NCBI GenBank assembly: GCA_950022655.1
Contig: OX465588.1
Coordinates: forward strand, 20,508,527-20,572,526
Reading direction: 5' to 3'
Source of the DNA: Alentia gelatinosa
Lineage: Eukaryota; Annelida; Polychaeta; Phyllodocida; Polynoidae
DNA length: 64,000 nt
A program made the position numbers and the translations under genes. Shown one piece after another: positions 1 to 10,866 of this stretch; position 1 is the first letter of the stretch, and each line of letters opens with the position of its first letter. The notes beneath the pieces were generated by a model. That model worked only from the letters and a program-made list of their open reading frames with translations, ran no database searches and was not told the DNA's origin.

Positions 1-355
1 AATATTGAGCAGCATTCAAATTAGATGGAGAAAGACAACTTTTACCAAAACAAGTCGCTTTCTGCATTTATCTCATCCCAGTTCACACTAAAGGAACGGT
101 TAACACACTGGATATATGACGACATGGACCACGGAGAACGGACTGTAATATTCGTACGGGTGTGGAGAACCTTTGCTAAGCCTCTAGGACAGTAATACCA
201 GGGGTGAGATCAATATTGGTCTCACCATTATTTTGAAGAGGATCCTGTATTCGAATCCTGTATTCGAAGTCATGAAAATAAAATCCTTTTAAAAAAAAAA
301 AAGGTCAAATGTGTGGCCATATAAAAAATCGGTGATTTCTAAGAGGGGCTGCCAG
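1..355. other. No gene recognised
   Basis: AT-rich sequence with a short direct duplication (ATCCTGTATTCGAA, about 241-268) and an A-rich run near 289-302. No coding or RNA feature is supported. Confidence 0.5.
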
Positions 356-705
356 CTGAAGTCATCCAAACTCTGCCATTTGTTTTGAAACTACCAGAAG
401 TGCTACAGCCATAATCCTAACTGTTTTATTATGTTTCTAAAACTTTTAGTTTTCATGGGTAACCCCCTGAAAATGAGTCATTTTGGAGAGGTGCGCTTTC
501 AACTAAAGTCAACCAAACTCTGCCAATTGTTTGGAAACCCCCAGAGGCGCTTCAGCCATAATTCCAATTTTCAATGTAGGTTCCTACTAAGGTAAGACCA
601 ATAGAAAGGCTATTAAGGTTTACTAGATGAGTAATCTTTCATTGGGAACCCCTTGAAAATTAGTGAATGTCAACGAACAACAACAACTAAAGTCACCCAA
701 ACTCG
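356..705. repeat. Degenerate tandem repeat, about 147-184 bp period
   Basis: Three related units start at about 356, 503 and 687. The shared stretch reads CTRAAGTCAWCCAAACTCTG, followed in units 1 and 2 by a match through 'GCCATAAT'. Units 1 and 2 also share the later 'GGAACCCCYTGAAAAT' type segment. The second unit is longer by an insertion near 590-635, and the third is cut short. No coding potential is evident. Confidence 0.7.
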
Positions 706-1630
706 GACGATCGATTATGTGTGCCATGTGCACTGATAATTGAAATTGAAGAATACATATTTAAGTTCGAAAAGAAACCCGGGAAATTCCAAAAGTGAAA
801 CCAACTGTTGGAACAAATATAATCTGAATGTATTGCCCTCTCCTTTTCTTTACACGAGTTTTCACACTTCCCCTCTACTCCCCCCACGCCCGCCTTTTTT
901 TTCAGTCTGCTGTTCAATTTATGAGAACAAACTTCACCCATATTGTCTCCCATATGTCTTATCTAAACCATGTTTGTTCCTCCCCCCTATCTGTCCTGCT
1001 AGTTATCCTTGAAATTGATAATTCTGAATCTATTGTAACCGCACTGAAGATATATCTGTTACACGTATTTGAAGTAGTTACGTAGGACATGTGTTAATAC
1101 TGTTCTATTTCATCAGATGAAGGACCTAAGTGCAAAGCACTATCATGGGTAAATCGATGTAATTGTACCTCTAGATATCAATAGATGTTGCCATAAAAAC
1201 ACTCTACAGATGGGCAAGAATATATCGTGACTGTAGGAAGATTGGATAGTTTCCATGACAGTGGATTACCTAAATCATGACGAAAAGAAAAAATAGAGGC
1301 TATCTATTAGAGTTTGAACTGAAAAAATACGGTTGATAATTCAGACTATATATTGATATTTACGAATGTATGAAAATAATGGAATTCACGAATCTGCGTC
1401 ATATATATCAGGATGAATGACTTCTGCAAAATTCACCAGAATGTTATGTTGTAGTAGCCGACTAAATGTAAGGTATGTCAAATCTTAAACTAAACAGTAA
1501 GCCAGATGATAAGTAATGAAGCACAAAGTCCAGTTTCGTTAAAATATTCTAAAAGCCTGTTTCGTTTCCAACTGTTTTAGACGGCCTTTATTCTAATCGA
1601 GTGCATTGTGATGACCAACGAACCGAGTCG
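706..1630. other. Non-coding AT-rich stretch
   Basis: Only short unsupported open frames are present. No domain, repeat or RNA gene was recognised. Confidence 0.5.
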
Positions 1631-1708
1631 ACTAGTACGTCATAATTACCAAGCAACAGGCTCGGCACATGCGTTCCCGATCTACCACTTTAGGCAGGAG
1701 TGCCTGTC

Positions 1709-1716
1709 TATATATA
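1709..1716 (+). promoter_or_regulatory. Candidate TATA box upstream of a CpG-dense patch
   Basis: TATATATA lies about 25-35 bp upstream of an abrupt change to GC- and CpG-rich sequence (about 1735-2010). The spacing fits a pol II core promoter firing on the plus strand towards the receptor gene at 3760. This is inferred from position and composition only. An alternating TATA run can also be chance in AT-rich DNA. Confidence 0.35.
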
Positions 1717-1734
1717 CAGACAGACAGACGCGCT

Positions 1735-2015
1735 GTTAAAGGAGCGTCACGCGCGCGGCACCGCGTCCCAGCCTGCAGCGCCACACCCAGCCCTAGCGGC
1801 GGAAATACGTGCTCACATTTTAGCTGCAGCCAAACAGAGGCGGGCGCGCGCCGCCGCCCACTTACGCCTCCCGAGCTCCGGTGCGCGCACCGATCCGTCT
1901 GCCGGACCAGCGGCCAGTCTGCCCCTGCCGCTCCCCGACGCCGCACCACCGCGCGCGGCGCCAAGGGCGGTCAACTCGCTCATCACGGGGGCGAAAACTC
2001 CGCCAGCCGCGTCGT
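1735..2015 (+). promoter_or_regulatory. CpG-dense island, possible promoter / 5' non-coding exon
   Basis: About 280 bp strikingly rich in CG dinucleotides (for example GCGCGCGGCACCGCG and CGGGCGCGCGCCGCCG) in otherwise AT-rich DNA. Several frames are open across it only because stop codons are rare in GC-rich sequence, and none looks like a protein. It lies 1.7 kb upstream of the receptor coding exon. A first exon spliced to a 3' exon ahead of 3760 is a reasonable guess, but no splice pair can be proved. Confidence 0.45.
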
Positions 2016-2099
2016 GAACATGGACCTAGATCTGTAGACTACGTATGTATACATATACATGTGACTACATGAACTAGCGCCCAGTACACGTACACAGGT

Positions 2100-3759
2100 G
2101 GGAGAGAGGGCGCGTGTGACTGAGAGTTCTCTCGTCAGAAGTTTGTTACGGGCGACGGCGGAAGAAAGTCATCGGTGGCGTTGTTTCAGAGAGGCGCGTA
2201 ATATCGCTGCGCGGGAAGTAGTTGATATACCCTGCGGATACTGGTTACATATAAGCAGGAACAGTCGTAAGATCATATGAGGAGGAGGACGTGGTGATAG
2301 TACACCAAACAAAACCACTACTTGTCATAATAACCGACCGCAGAACCTGGAGTTAATTATCTGTTTCCGGATTAACTAGCTGGTTTTATCCATATCATTA
2401 CTTCCTCATACCATCGAATCATCGTGTCGGGAACGAACTGGATCTTGTTGACAATAAGTTACTACCAGGAGAGGAAATGATTTAGATGCTGTAATTGTTA
2501 TACCTGTTTGCTCATTTCAAGGTGTGATTATCGATTGATCTCACGGCATAAAACGTTATCAGCGAGGAGGACGGACCTAATTATTGAGCCTGTTGAATCT
2601 TGATGCACTGATAATGGTATCGGTTAAATTTTTTATACACAATGGATACTTATGAATATCAAGGAAAAACTTAATGTCAAGACGACCATCGCGACTTCGG
2701 AGAGCATTAGATAAGTAGGTTGAAGTTCAGTACATAGGCCAGTGACACTGTTTTTGATCGAGTCCCCTATAGGGCTGTAGGTCTATATGTTCTCCTTTTC
2801 CCAGCTGCGGATATCCTATTGACGCAACGTCAGTCTTATTTATACAACACCGCAACTTGTTTTTGGTAATTGCTGCCTATACTTCTGACGTAAATACACA
2901 AAGGAAGGTAACTCGTGTGTGTATGTGACGGTAGTGTCATAAGATCTAACCGGATTAAATGAACTGGACGGAAACGTAGGGAAGCGTACATATATACTCG
3001 CCGAATTGTATTGATCATTGTCAGCCCTGGCAGCCATCCCGGTGCTCGGATCCGTACGTTGCCAAGAACGTGATTGTGGGGTTGCACATGGCCAAGTGCC
3101 CCTCCCAAACGAAGTAGAAACTTCCTTCCAGGACCACGGTGAAATGGTGAATAATTGGCCCAGGCAGGATTAAACTGAAATCGCGAAGTTCACCGGATTT
3201 CATTGACTATAAGGTGTGGAAACCGTGGCTCTCTGGTTTCCTAGTCAACCAGGACCGTGTACCTACAGGTTTAAGCAACCCCTGTCGTGGTGGCCCACAT
3301 AGTTCTGTTTGACCCTGTCGTCACCCATGACTGCATCCATTAGACTGTCCCCGTTTTAGACATCGAGACCAATATCTGAAAGCGATACTCCGAGCCGGGC
3401 CTGAGTAATTTAAGGCCGACGGTCCTTGGCTAATCCTAAATTATCTCGCTGCAGTGAAGAGTCTGTGACAATATTGGCTTTAGGGGTACGCCCCAGATCT
3501 TGGCTCACCTGGCCTAGCCACACCTGTGTACCTGCACCACGCCAGGGAAATAAGGAGAGTATACCCTGAGTCGAAACACAGAAGGGAAGCTGGGAAAGTC
3601 AGTGATCAAAACAGTAAAAACATCTCAGATTCTACAGACAAGGAGCAAGGGTTATCTGAATCATTGGTATTGAACATATTGACTGAATTGGAAAGGATAT
3701 TCATTCACCATCACTTCAGGATACTGGTAGCGTGCTCGGTGTTTTTTCAACCTACAAAA
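2100..3759 (+). other. Presumed 5' intron/UTR of the receptor gene
   Basis: No protein homology is seen. The frame of the receptor is open upstream from 3526 to its ATG, but it contains no other ATG and its translation has no membrane or signal character. The segment just before 3760 is therefore read as 5' untranslated sequence. Confidence 0.4.
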
Positions 3760-5004
3760 ATGACCGCTGCAGCTATAACAATGGGGGGCACGGTGGGAGG
3801 TACAGAAACAGGACAAGCCATGTATAACACCTCCAGCCCCATCATTGTTAACGCCACGTTGGACTCCAGCTGGGGTATGGCTGGGGTCGGCGGTACGGTG
3901 GGACCGGAGACACCGGAGGAGGACCCAGAGGAGCTGAGCCCGGCCAACCTGCTCTGGATCTACGTCTCTCCGGTAATCTTCGTCTTCGGGATCATCGGGA
4001 ACCTCCTCATCTTAATCGTCATGGGGCGACGCAAATTCCTCGGCTCGACCACTTCGGTGTATCTTCGCATCATGGCGCTCGCCGACATCAGTGTGCTTAT
4101 TGTAGGCATGGTGCCCGAGTGGTTGGAGAACAGTAAGATTATCATCTTCAAGGAGATCCACCCGTTCACATGTAAGTTCGAGAAGTTCCTGCACTACACG
4201 ACGGGCGATACGGCGATCTGGATCCTCGTCGCCTTCACTATAGACCGATTCGTGGCCGTATGTTTCCCGCTGGATAAGACCGAGGTTTGCAAACCGCGTC
4301 GTGCTAAACTCTACTGCCTCGGTCTGCTCCTGATCGCCTGCCTCAAGAATGCTCACGTTTTCTGGACGCGAGGTCTGGAAATCACCTACGACAACGGCAC
4401 CATCATCGCCCACAAGAACTGCGGTCGTCCCACGGAGCCGTATAAGTACTTCGAAAGATACATCCGGCCATGGATCGCAGTGTCACTGGTGACTGCTTTG
4501 CCGTTCATCATCATTCTCATTTGTAACAGCTGCATAATCCGTACCCTGATACAAGCTAAAAAGCTACATTCAAGCCAGCAAGTACAGTCTAGTAAGGAGA
4601 AAACGTACATGCAGATGACAGTAATGTGTCTGAGCGCGTCCTTCGCATTTCTTCTCTGTATAGCTCCCAGTATCGTTATTCTTATTGGAAAGCCGTACTG
4701 GACTCGGGAGCGGAATAAGGCCTACGACATCGCTAAGGCCATTAATAACGAACTTGTCTTCGTTAATCATTCCATTAACTTTGTACTCTACTGCATCACC
4801 GGGGAAAGGTTCCGCCGAGAACTGGTCAGTCTGTGTAAGCGCGAGAAACGTAAGGGACTCATGCTGTATTCCTCGCAGGACGTGTCTTGTGACTCTAGGA
4901 CCACTTTGTATAAGGTGTGCACCCGCCCAGATGCGGCACAACGCAACGGCTTCACACGCCTACTTAAGACGGAGCACTTCGATAAAATCGAGTCTCATGT
5001 ATAG
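3760..5004 (+). CDS. Class A (rhodopsin-family) peptide-type G-protein-coupled receptor, single exon
   Basis: A 414-residue plasma-membrane receptor expected to sense an extracellular ligand, probably a neuropeptide, and signal through a heterotrimeric G protein. The start is the first in-frame ATG (A at -3). The N-terminus has two N-glycosylation sequons (N23-T-S, N31-A-T). Seven hydrophobic segments lie at about 66-88, 100-122, 142-168, 184-203, 236-260, 283-309 and 322-346. Landmarks: GN81 in TM1, LAD109 in TM2, Cys138 and Cys221 for the TM3-ECL2 disulphide, DRF162-164 in place of DRY, CIAP300-303 in TM6 where CWxP is usual, and N340-F-x-x-Y344 in place of NPxxY. A basic helix-8 segment (GERFRREL) and a 60-residue tail follow. 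The HSINFxLYC signature resembles FMRFamide-receptor-like and lophotrochozoan orphan receptors. The ligand is unknown. The exon is more GC-rich than its surroundings, and no intron interrupts it. Confidence 0.93.
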   Translation: MTAAAITMGGTVGGTETGQAMYNTSSPIIVNATLDSSWGMAGVGGTVGPETPEEDPEELSPANLLWIYVSPVIFVFGIIGNLLILIVMGRRKFLGSTTSVYLRIMALADISVLIVGMVPEWLENSKIIIFKEIHPFTCKFEKFLHYTTGDTAIWILVAFTIDRFVAVCFPLDKTEVCKPRRAKLYCLGLLLIACLKNAHVFWTRGLEITYDNGTIIAHKNCGRPTEPYKYFERYIRPWIAVSLVTALPFIIILICNSCIIRTLIQAKKLHSSQQVQSSKEKTYMQMTVMCLSASFAFLLCIAPSIVILIGKPYWTRERNKAYDIAKAINNELVFVNHSINFVLYCITGERFRRELVSLCKREKRKGLMLYSSQDVSCDSRTTLYKVCTRPDAAQRNGFTRLLKTEHFDKIESHV

Positions 5005-7520
5005 TGAAGACATACACTCACCTAAGACAGTGGTGCACAGGGCATGCCCTCCAAACTCAAAAAGCAGGTGCATACGTATATAAATATAGACATCTAGTTA
5101 TACATTCGTGTAAATAACGATTATTAATTTATTAAGGACAGGAAGGATATTTTCGTCGGTGATGATCAAAAACGGGATTTCACATCAAAATGTGAATGAA
5201 CATGAAACATAGCAGTGCAGTGCATTATCTCTACTTTGTTGTACACGTATGGTGGAATTACTTCTTGCTGTGTTATATGAATAGTTATATGGATATTTTT
5301 TATGTCTCCGATGTGATGTGGTGCTGGCAGGAGTTGGCACGATTCTAGACAAGTTAACGTGATACGAATGCCGTAACTTTTTTTTTACAATTTCCTGTTC
5401 AACTCAATCACGGATCTTTATCTTACTTTATGTGACGTTAGTTCCCTATGCGTAGCTTGCGGATAGCCCTTAACTTTAGGGTCGGGCTTTTTTCATATCC
5501 AGGTCAGTGTTAAGTTTGTATCGCCACTACTGAATGTTTACCTAAACCCGTGTTAGAATAAGAATGGCAAACAGTGGGAACAAACACGTCAAACCGGGAA
5601 TGCACAGCGGGACTGTGAATGTGACTTGAGAAACAGAATTGGGCTAAGACATTTAGAAAAACGAGGAGGCAGATAAGTGCGGTAGAGTTGGCGTGGCTTA
5701 CTATTGAGTACACAGCACGATAGATATGGTACACGAACGAACATTGATCAGGATATGGATAAATAGTGTAAAATATTGAGTAAAATCTTAATATGAAAGA
5801 AGACTGACAATGGCCTGGTAAAAACACAATTGAACTTATTTCTAGCAGATAGTTGAACGGGAAAAAAGAACATATAAGAAAAGGATGCTTTCGGGTAGAG
5901 GTGACCTTTTTGTAAGAATAGGATAAGAGGGGATTAAATGTAAATCTGAGCATTTACGGAAATGAAGAAAGGAAAGATGAGATTCGAGGAAGCTTGAGTC
6001 AGTTAGAAGATGGTGATTTTTGGGGCAAGTTATCATGTCGAGCTATATACCTCGTTCCTATCTGCAGTAGTCACTAACGGTAAATGCAGGATATGTCCGC
6101 CCTTCAATCCAATCAAAACAAATAACTCAACGATTCCTGGGTAGGAACTTGGTTTATGGCCTCTGTAAACCATTTCTAATCTAGTCCTTTACAGGCAGCT
6201 AGATAGTGTCAACAAAGAGATATCTATACTAGTTATTTGTGAAAGAAAAGACAACTTTTATGAATTATTCTAGTACAATATACAGGAAATGAAATATTGA
6301 CGCACTGCCAAATGTGACAATTCGTGGGAAAACAAGTTGCTTGCATTCGATGAACTTCATGTGCTATCTGTGACTATACCAAAGACAGTGAATATCTGGA
6401 CAATATGATTCTTCATAGACGATTAGATGCCAAGGTATTGTCTTCTTTTTATTGTGAATTTGTAGATGTTGTCGGTGTTTAACACCGCTAATTATTACCT
6501 CATCTCTGGCCAATTGACCGTTACTTAAATCCATTTCAAGATAAATACTTGCAAGTTATGTGTGATTTGTTCCACGGAAAGACGATATAACATGTGATAC
6601 ACGCATAGAGTGAGGCCCTGAAGATGCATATAACATATCTGAGGAGGACATTTCACAAGCTTGTCGTACAGTAGGTACACAATCTGGGAATTATAGCTAT
6701 ATATTTTTTCCTGAGAGAGTGGTATTTCTTGGATCAAATGTGCAATGGAAATGTGCTTTTCCTGTCGTGGAAACAACAAAGTCTTATAGTAGCAACTTCT
6801 GTATGGCTGAATGTAAAAATACTCTGTCAAAGGGACGCCTTTATGATGGTTTAAATAAAATTTTTAAAAAGATAAAAAGAAAATGTGATACGTATCAACC
6901 CTGGTAATTGTGTTATGAATTCATGAATTTGTAGAGAGAAACGTAGAGGGACATTCAATTCGCATTCATGTGTCATGTCCATGACTCGTAATAACATCTT
7001 AAAACAACCATCAGTACTACCCTATAGTTTAATGTCACTTGAAATGACATGTCAAATATGCAGTTACACATGCTCTTATCAATATGTAATCTAGTTGTCA
7101 CGAATGGGGAGGAGGGGGTATTTTCGACTACCATTTTTGAAAAACATTTTATACATTTCTATTAATGATTATGAAAGCACCCAAGAACTAAACTGTGATT
7201 TAATAGATCCCCCTTGACACATCCTTAACGCCGTACCCTCATTTTATTAATTACATATAACACATTAGCACAAAATGGACGACGTAAATATGATCTTTAC
7301 GTTGCCCATATAACCAATGCTTTTTTAGCAAAATAATAAGATGAATAAAATAGATTCAGGTTAAAACAAATCCTAAACCTTTTTCCAGCCTTTACCCATG
7401 ATGATACTTTCATTTCATCAATCAAAGTAGCAAATTATAAGTAACTAAATGGACGATGCAAAGACTACAGAAATAATGTGTAGATCACCCACGTAATATA
7501 GTTCTGGCAACAAAGAAATA
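5005..7520. other. 3' flank of receptor gene, otherwise no gene
   Basis: AT-rich. The first part is probably 3' UTR, but I could not pick a convincing polyadenylation site. A 147-codon minus-strand open frame (5510-5953) is low-complexity and hydrophobic, with no family signature. Confidence 0.45.
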
Positions 7521-7539
7521 AGATGAAATTCAATAGATT

Positions 7540-7735
7540 TTGCCTCAGACACACCCTCAACCTCAGTCACAGCCTCACTCTCAATCACACACTCACCCTC
7601 AGTCACACTTTCACCCTCAGACACACCCTCTCCTTTAATTACACCCTCACACTCAGAAATGTTATCACCTTCAGTAACACCCTCCCCCTCTGGGACTATG
7701 AGTGAGGGTGAGGTTGAGACTGAGTTTGAGGCTGA
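7540..7735 (-). repeat. Minisatellite with an 18-bp (6-codon) theme
   Basis: Plus strand shows repeated CACCCTCA / TCACACTCTCA variants. Read on the minus strand in the frame that is open from 7744 to 7445, it gives recurring six-residue Glu-rich units of the type EGVxEG (for example GEGVSEGESVTEGE). The unit edges drift and point changes are common. The open frame may simply reflect repeat composition. A Glu-rich repetitive protein exon cannot be excluded. Confidence 0.6.
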
Positions 7736-8517
7736 AATATTCAAATTTCAATTTAAAGCTTTGTTGTCAGCGTTAAAACATCTACAAGAGCCTTTCCAAT
7801 GTTTCCATTACCTTTGATTTTTTTTGTTCATCTGGGTAGTTTAACGTCCAATATGTTCTATTAGACTTTTCTTTCTCGATCAGTCCAGCTACACTATCAT
7901 TGAAATAACACAACTTTTGACAAAATTTGGGAGTAATGATGCACTGAGATTTATTAAAGGTTTCTAAAATTGCCATATCCCCTAGGACTTGGGTGATGCA
8001 CAAAAAACTGAGAACTTCAGAATACAAATGTAGAATTGATGCAACCAAACATAAACAATGCACAATTAAAAAATCAACCGACTGTTGATCAAACAAGAGA
8101 ACCATTGCATGAGGAACCAAAAATACAGTAGCTAGGTGAACACGTGGTGTACTTGGGTGGCTTTTTTAAAAATAGAATTATTTCGCCTTTGATTGTTACA
8201 ATCACTCTTCGGTACTTACAGGACTGTAGGCGTTAGGGAGGCATACATTCAGAAAGCCGATTGCAGTCACTACTATCCTGCTGCATGAAAAGTATAGGAG
8301 AGTCTCTCTACTGCCAATTTATTGCTACAGGAATTCCACTTTCTGGCTATCGTCTAGCCTCTCGGTTCAGTGTCCATAAGTCCTGATGCTTGGTCTCTCT
8401 CCAATACGACCTTTTTATTCTATTTCACCCTTCTTTGTTTCTTACCATTGTCCAATCAGCCTGTACCACGTCAGATGGCTCTGTCAGACCAGGGATCATG
8501 GCTGAGCCTAAAGCCCA

Positions 8518-8796
8518 ATGCCCATCTACCGATTTCAGAACATTTAGGGTAATTTGTCTCAGCCGAGCCATCCTAACGGAGTCGGTAGATGTAGGACAGC
8601 TAGGCAAGGCTACCCAGCGATTAGTGAACACTCGGTTTCTTTGGTTTTTGCCCTCCCCCAGCGATTAGTGGACCATACACCGATTTTATCAGTGTGCGGA
8701 TCGAGCGAGGGGTTACATAATTTGCCTGCGACAAGGTGACCGACTCCTATACGATTTGGGAACTAATCGTTCAACCCTAAATCGGTAGATGGGCAT
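8518..8796. mobile_element. MITE-like element with inverted termini
   Basis: ATGCCCATCTACCGATTT at the left end is matched in inverted orientation by AAATCGGTAGATGGGCAT at the right end. The adjacent TTTAGGGT/ACCCTAAA is also inverted, displaced by a few bases on the left. The inside carries direct repeats of CCCAGCGATTAGTG (near 8616 and 8657). No ORF is present. It is likely a non-autonomous DNA element. Target-site duplication was not identified. Confidence 0.6.
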
Positions 8797-9247
8797 CCGG
8801 CTTAACTGGCTGGCTCCAAGTGTGCATTACCTACTGCGGTCACAAGATTGTCCGAGCGGAGTATGTCCATCCTGCTGACCTATCAGTTATCCAGTAATCG
8901 TACATATCTGGCGAGTGTTACCCATCCAGCGATGGTTATAATACTTTATGTATCCATTAAAAAGCACTACATGTACCACATAGAAATGAAGGCTAACTCT
9001 ATACTTTTCATCATTATGATGAACTATAAATCCTCTAAGTTCATGAATCCATCAAGATACTTACAAACAACATAATTATGTTTTACACACTCCTTATATT
9101 CATCCCCAGTCCCTAGGATCTGGCAAGACGGAACCTCAACAAAATCCTTGTGACCCACCTACAACATTTCACACCAGAAATATATTTATATATATATAGA
9201 TGGGTGCGTATAGACCGTAATTGTCCTTAAGTCCTCAAGCCCTTTTT

Positions 9248-9281
9248 AGCGAGATGTAAATGGGTTCGCTTCACAGGTCAT

Positions 9282-9367
<86 letters not shown>

Positions 9368-9490
9368 TACCAAGCTGGAATAACACTACCAGGCTGGACT
9401 AGGATTGATCGGTTAGATTATGATGTAACCCACTAGGTTCCTTATCTGACTATTCATTTAGTGCGTGAAGCGAACCCATTTACGTCTAGC
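9248..9490. mobile_element. Inverted-repeat element enclosing a CA/TA microsatellite
   Basis: Inverted arms of about 26 bp: AGCGAGATGTAAATGGGTTC... (9248-9274) against the complement of ...GAACCCATTTACGTCTAGC (9465-9490), with three mismatches. A (CA)n then (TA)n tract of about 85 bp sits inside. This fits a MITE that carries or seeded a microsatellite. Confidence 0.55.
9282..9366. repeat. (CA)n(TA)n microsatellite
   Basis: About ten CA units run directly into more than thirty TA units. Confidence 0.95.
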
Positions 9491-10653
9491 TTTGCCATTA
9501 TGATGACACAATCATTTTCTCGGCTATTCAGCAGTCAGGGTTCAATTCATCATTCATCCTGAATGGTAACCTGCAACCATCTCCGCAGATCCTTTTTTGG
9601 ATGATTTATGGGAGGAGATGCCGTTACTGAAGTATCGCAAGCATTGCAGGCAAACCTTTAGCGATCAGACGATGGATGCTGAAAACAGAACAGAAAACAG
9701 AAATGTACGCATTATAGAAATATTTGGCAACTTTATCCTTTTCAATTTAATGGAAATATATTTTTCATGATCTCCCGACACATATGCTATCTACACGTCA
9801 GCTACCTGTCCAATATCCCCCTGACTGCCCATCGGCCTACCAACATCCTGCCAACCTACTACCTGTCTGCATACTTCCTAACTTATGATGCATTGGTCAT
9901 CTGCCTATTACTTATCTACATACCATTTTGGTGTCAATCTACCAATATGTGTCTGCTATATATGTCTGCCTTCCCCCTATGAACTTTCCTATACCACAGA
10001 CTTACCAACAACCCACAACATACTGCCACTCTGCCAAAATACCCACCATGAACTGCCCATACATTAATCAACTACTTGTACTTATCTATCGTCTCTCAGC
10101 AACCTATTCATCCAACTAGAACATTTTTGGCGAACGATCAACTCATCGGTTCAACATTCAACATTCTGACATTTGTATTTTCCTCACATTTACACTTCCT
10201 TCCACTGGTCAGTACGTATTCTAATTCCACCTACCAATGGATTGATTTATAGATTATTCGTCCAGGTCAGATCATTCAGAGTATAATCCTTCTGGTTCAC
10301 ACTTGGACTATGAAGCTACCGCCCCATTTCTGTCCGGTTCCATATGTCGCGTCTCTTTACCTGGAAGGGTCCACCCCTAGATTTTTTTTAGAACCACCCT
10401 GAGTCATTGGTTCCTGTTGTCATCAAACCTTTTTGTACGCGGGACATGCTCATATACTGAACAACGTCTAGGGAGAGGTTAAGGACTCTCAATGTAGTGC
10501 CCACAATAATACTTCACAATCTGCTTGTCAAGTGTGTAAGAAACCAAATTGTTACCTCCAATTTCATGGAAGAAATGTTTGTACAAACAGAATGAAATAA
10601 AGCACTTAGACAAAAAAACCCAACTCTGTGGCCATTGTCGAGGGGTAGAAGAC
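9491..10653. other. No gene recognised
   Basis: AT-rich. 9770-10130 is pyrimidine-rich and yields several overlapping Tyr/Leu/Pro-rich open frames that look like composition artefacts. Confidence 0.45.
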
Positions 10654-10866
10654 CAGGGGCCCATTTAATAATCTATGATCGTACATGAAGACTGTACATC
10701 TTACAAGGTCTGTCGTTTGATAATATTTAAGCCTGTTCGCTAAGATAGTATTAGCCATCCATAACTACGTCCATAAGTGTTGGGAAACGTTGACCCACAT
10801 CGTCCCTGGGTCTCTATGACATACAGGGTCTACATGTACGATCCTAGATTATTAAACGGGCCCCAG
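10654..10866. mobile_element. hAT-like MITE (CAGGGGCCC termini)
   Basis: Termini match over about 32 bp with two mismatches: CAGGGGCCCATTTAATAATC at the left, and the complement of GATTATTAAACGGGCCCC at the right. CAGGG-type ends are typical of hAT-derived non-autonomous elements. No clear 8-bp target duplication was found and no ORF is inside. Confidence 0.6.

Noticed and set aside
1632..2037. Overlapping open frames on both strands at the first CpG island
   Set aside because: Several frames are open together because stops are rare in GC-rich DNA; none has a recognisable product.
3526..3759. Upstream extension of the receptor frame
   Set aside because: The frame is open from a GTG, but there is no ATG before 3760 and the translation lacks signal or membrane character. 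Treated as 5' UTR.
5510..5953. 147-codon minus-strand open frame downstream of the receptor
   Set aside because: AT-rich, Tyr/Phe/Ser-biased translation without a domain; chance frames of this size are expected in 64 kb of six-frame AT-rich DNA.
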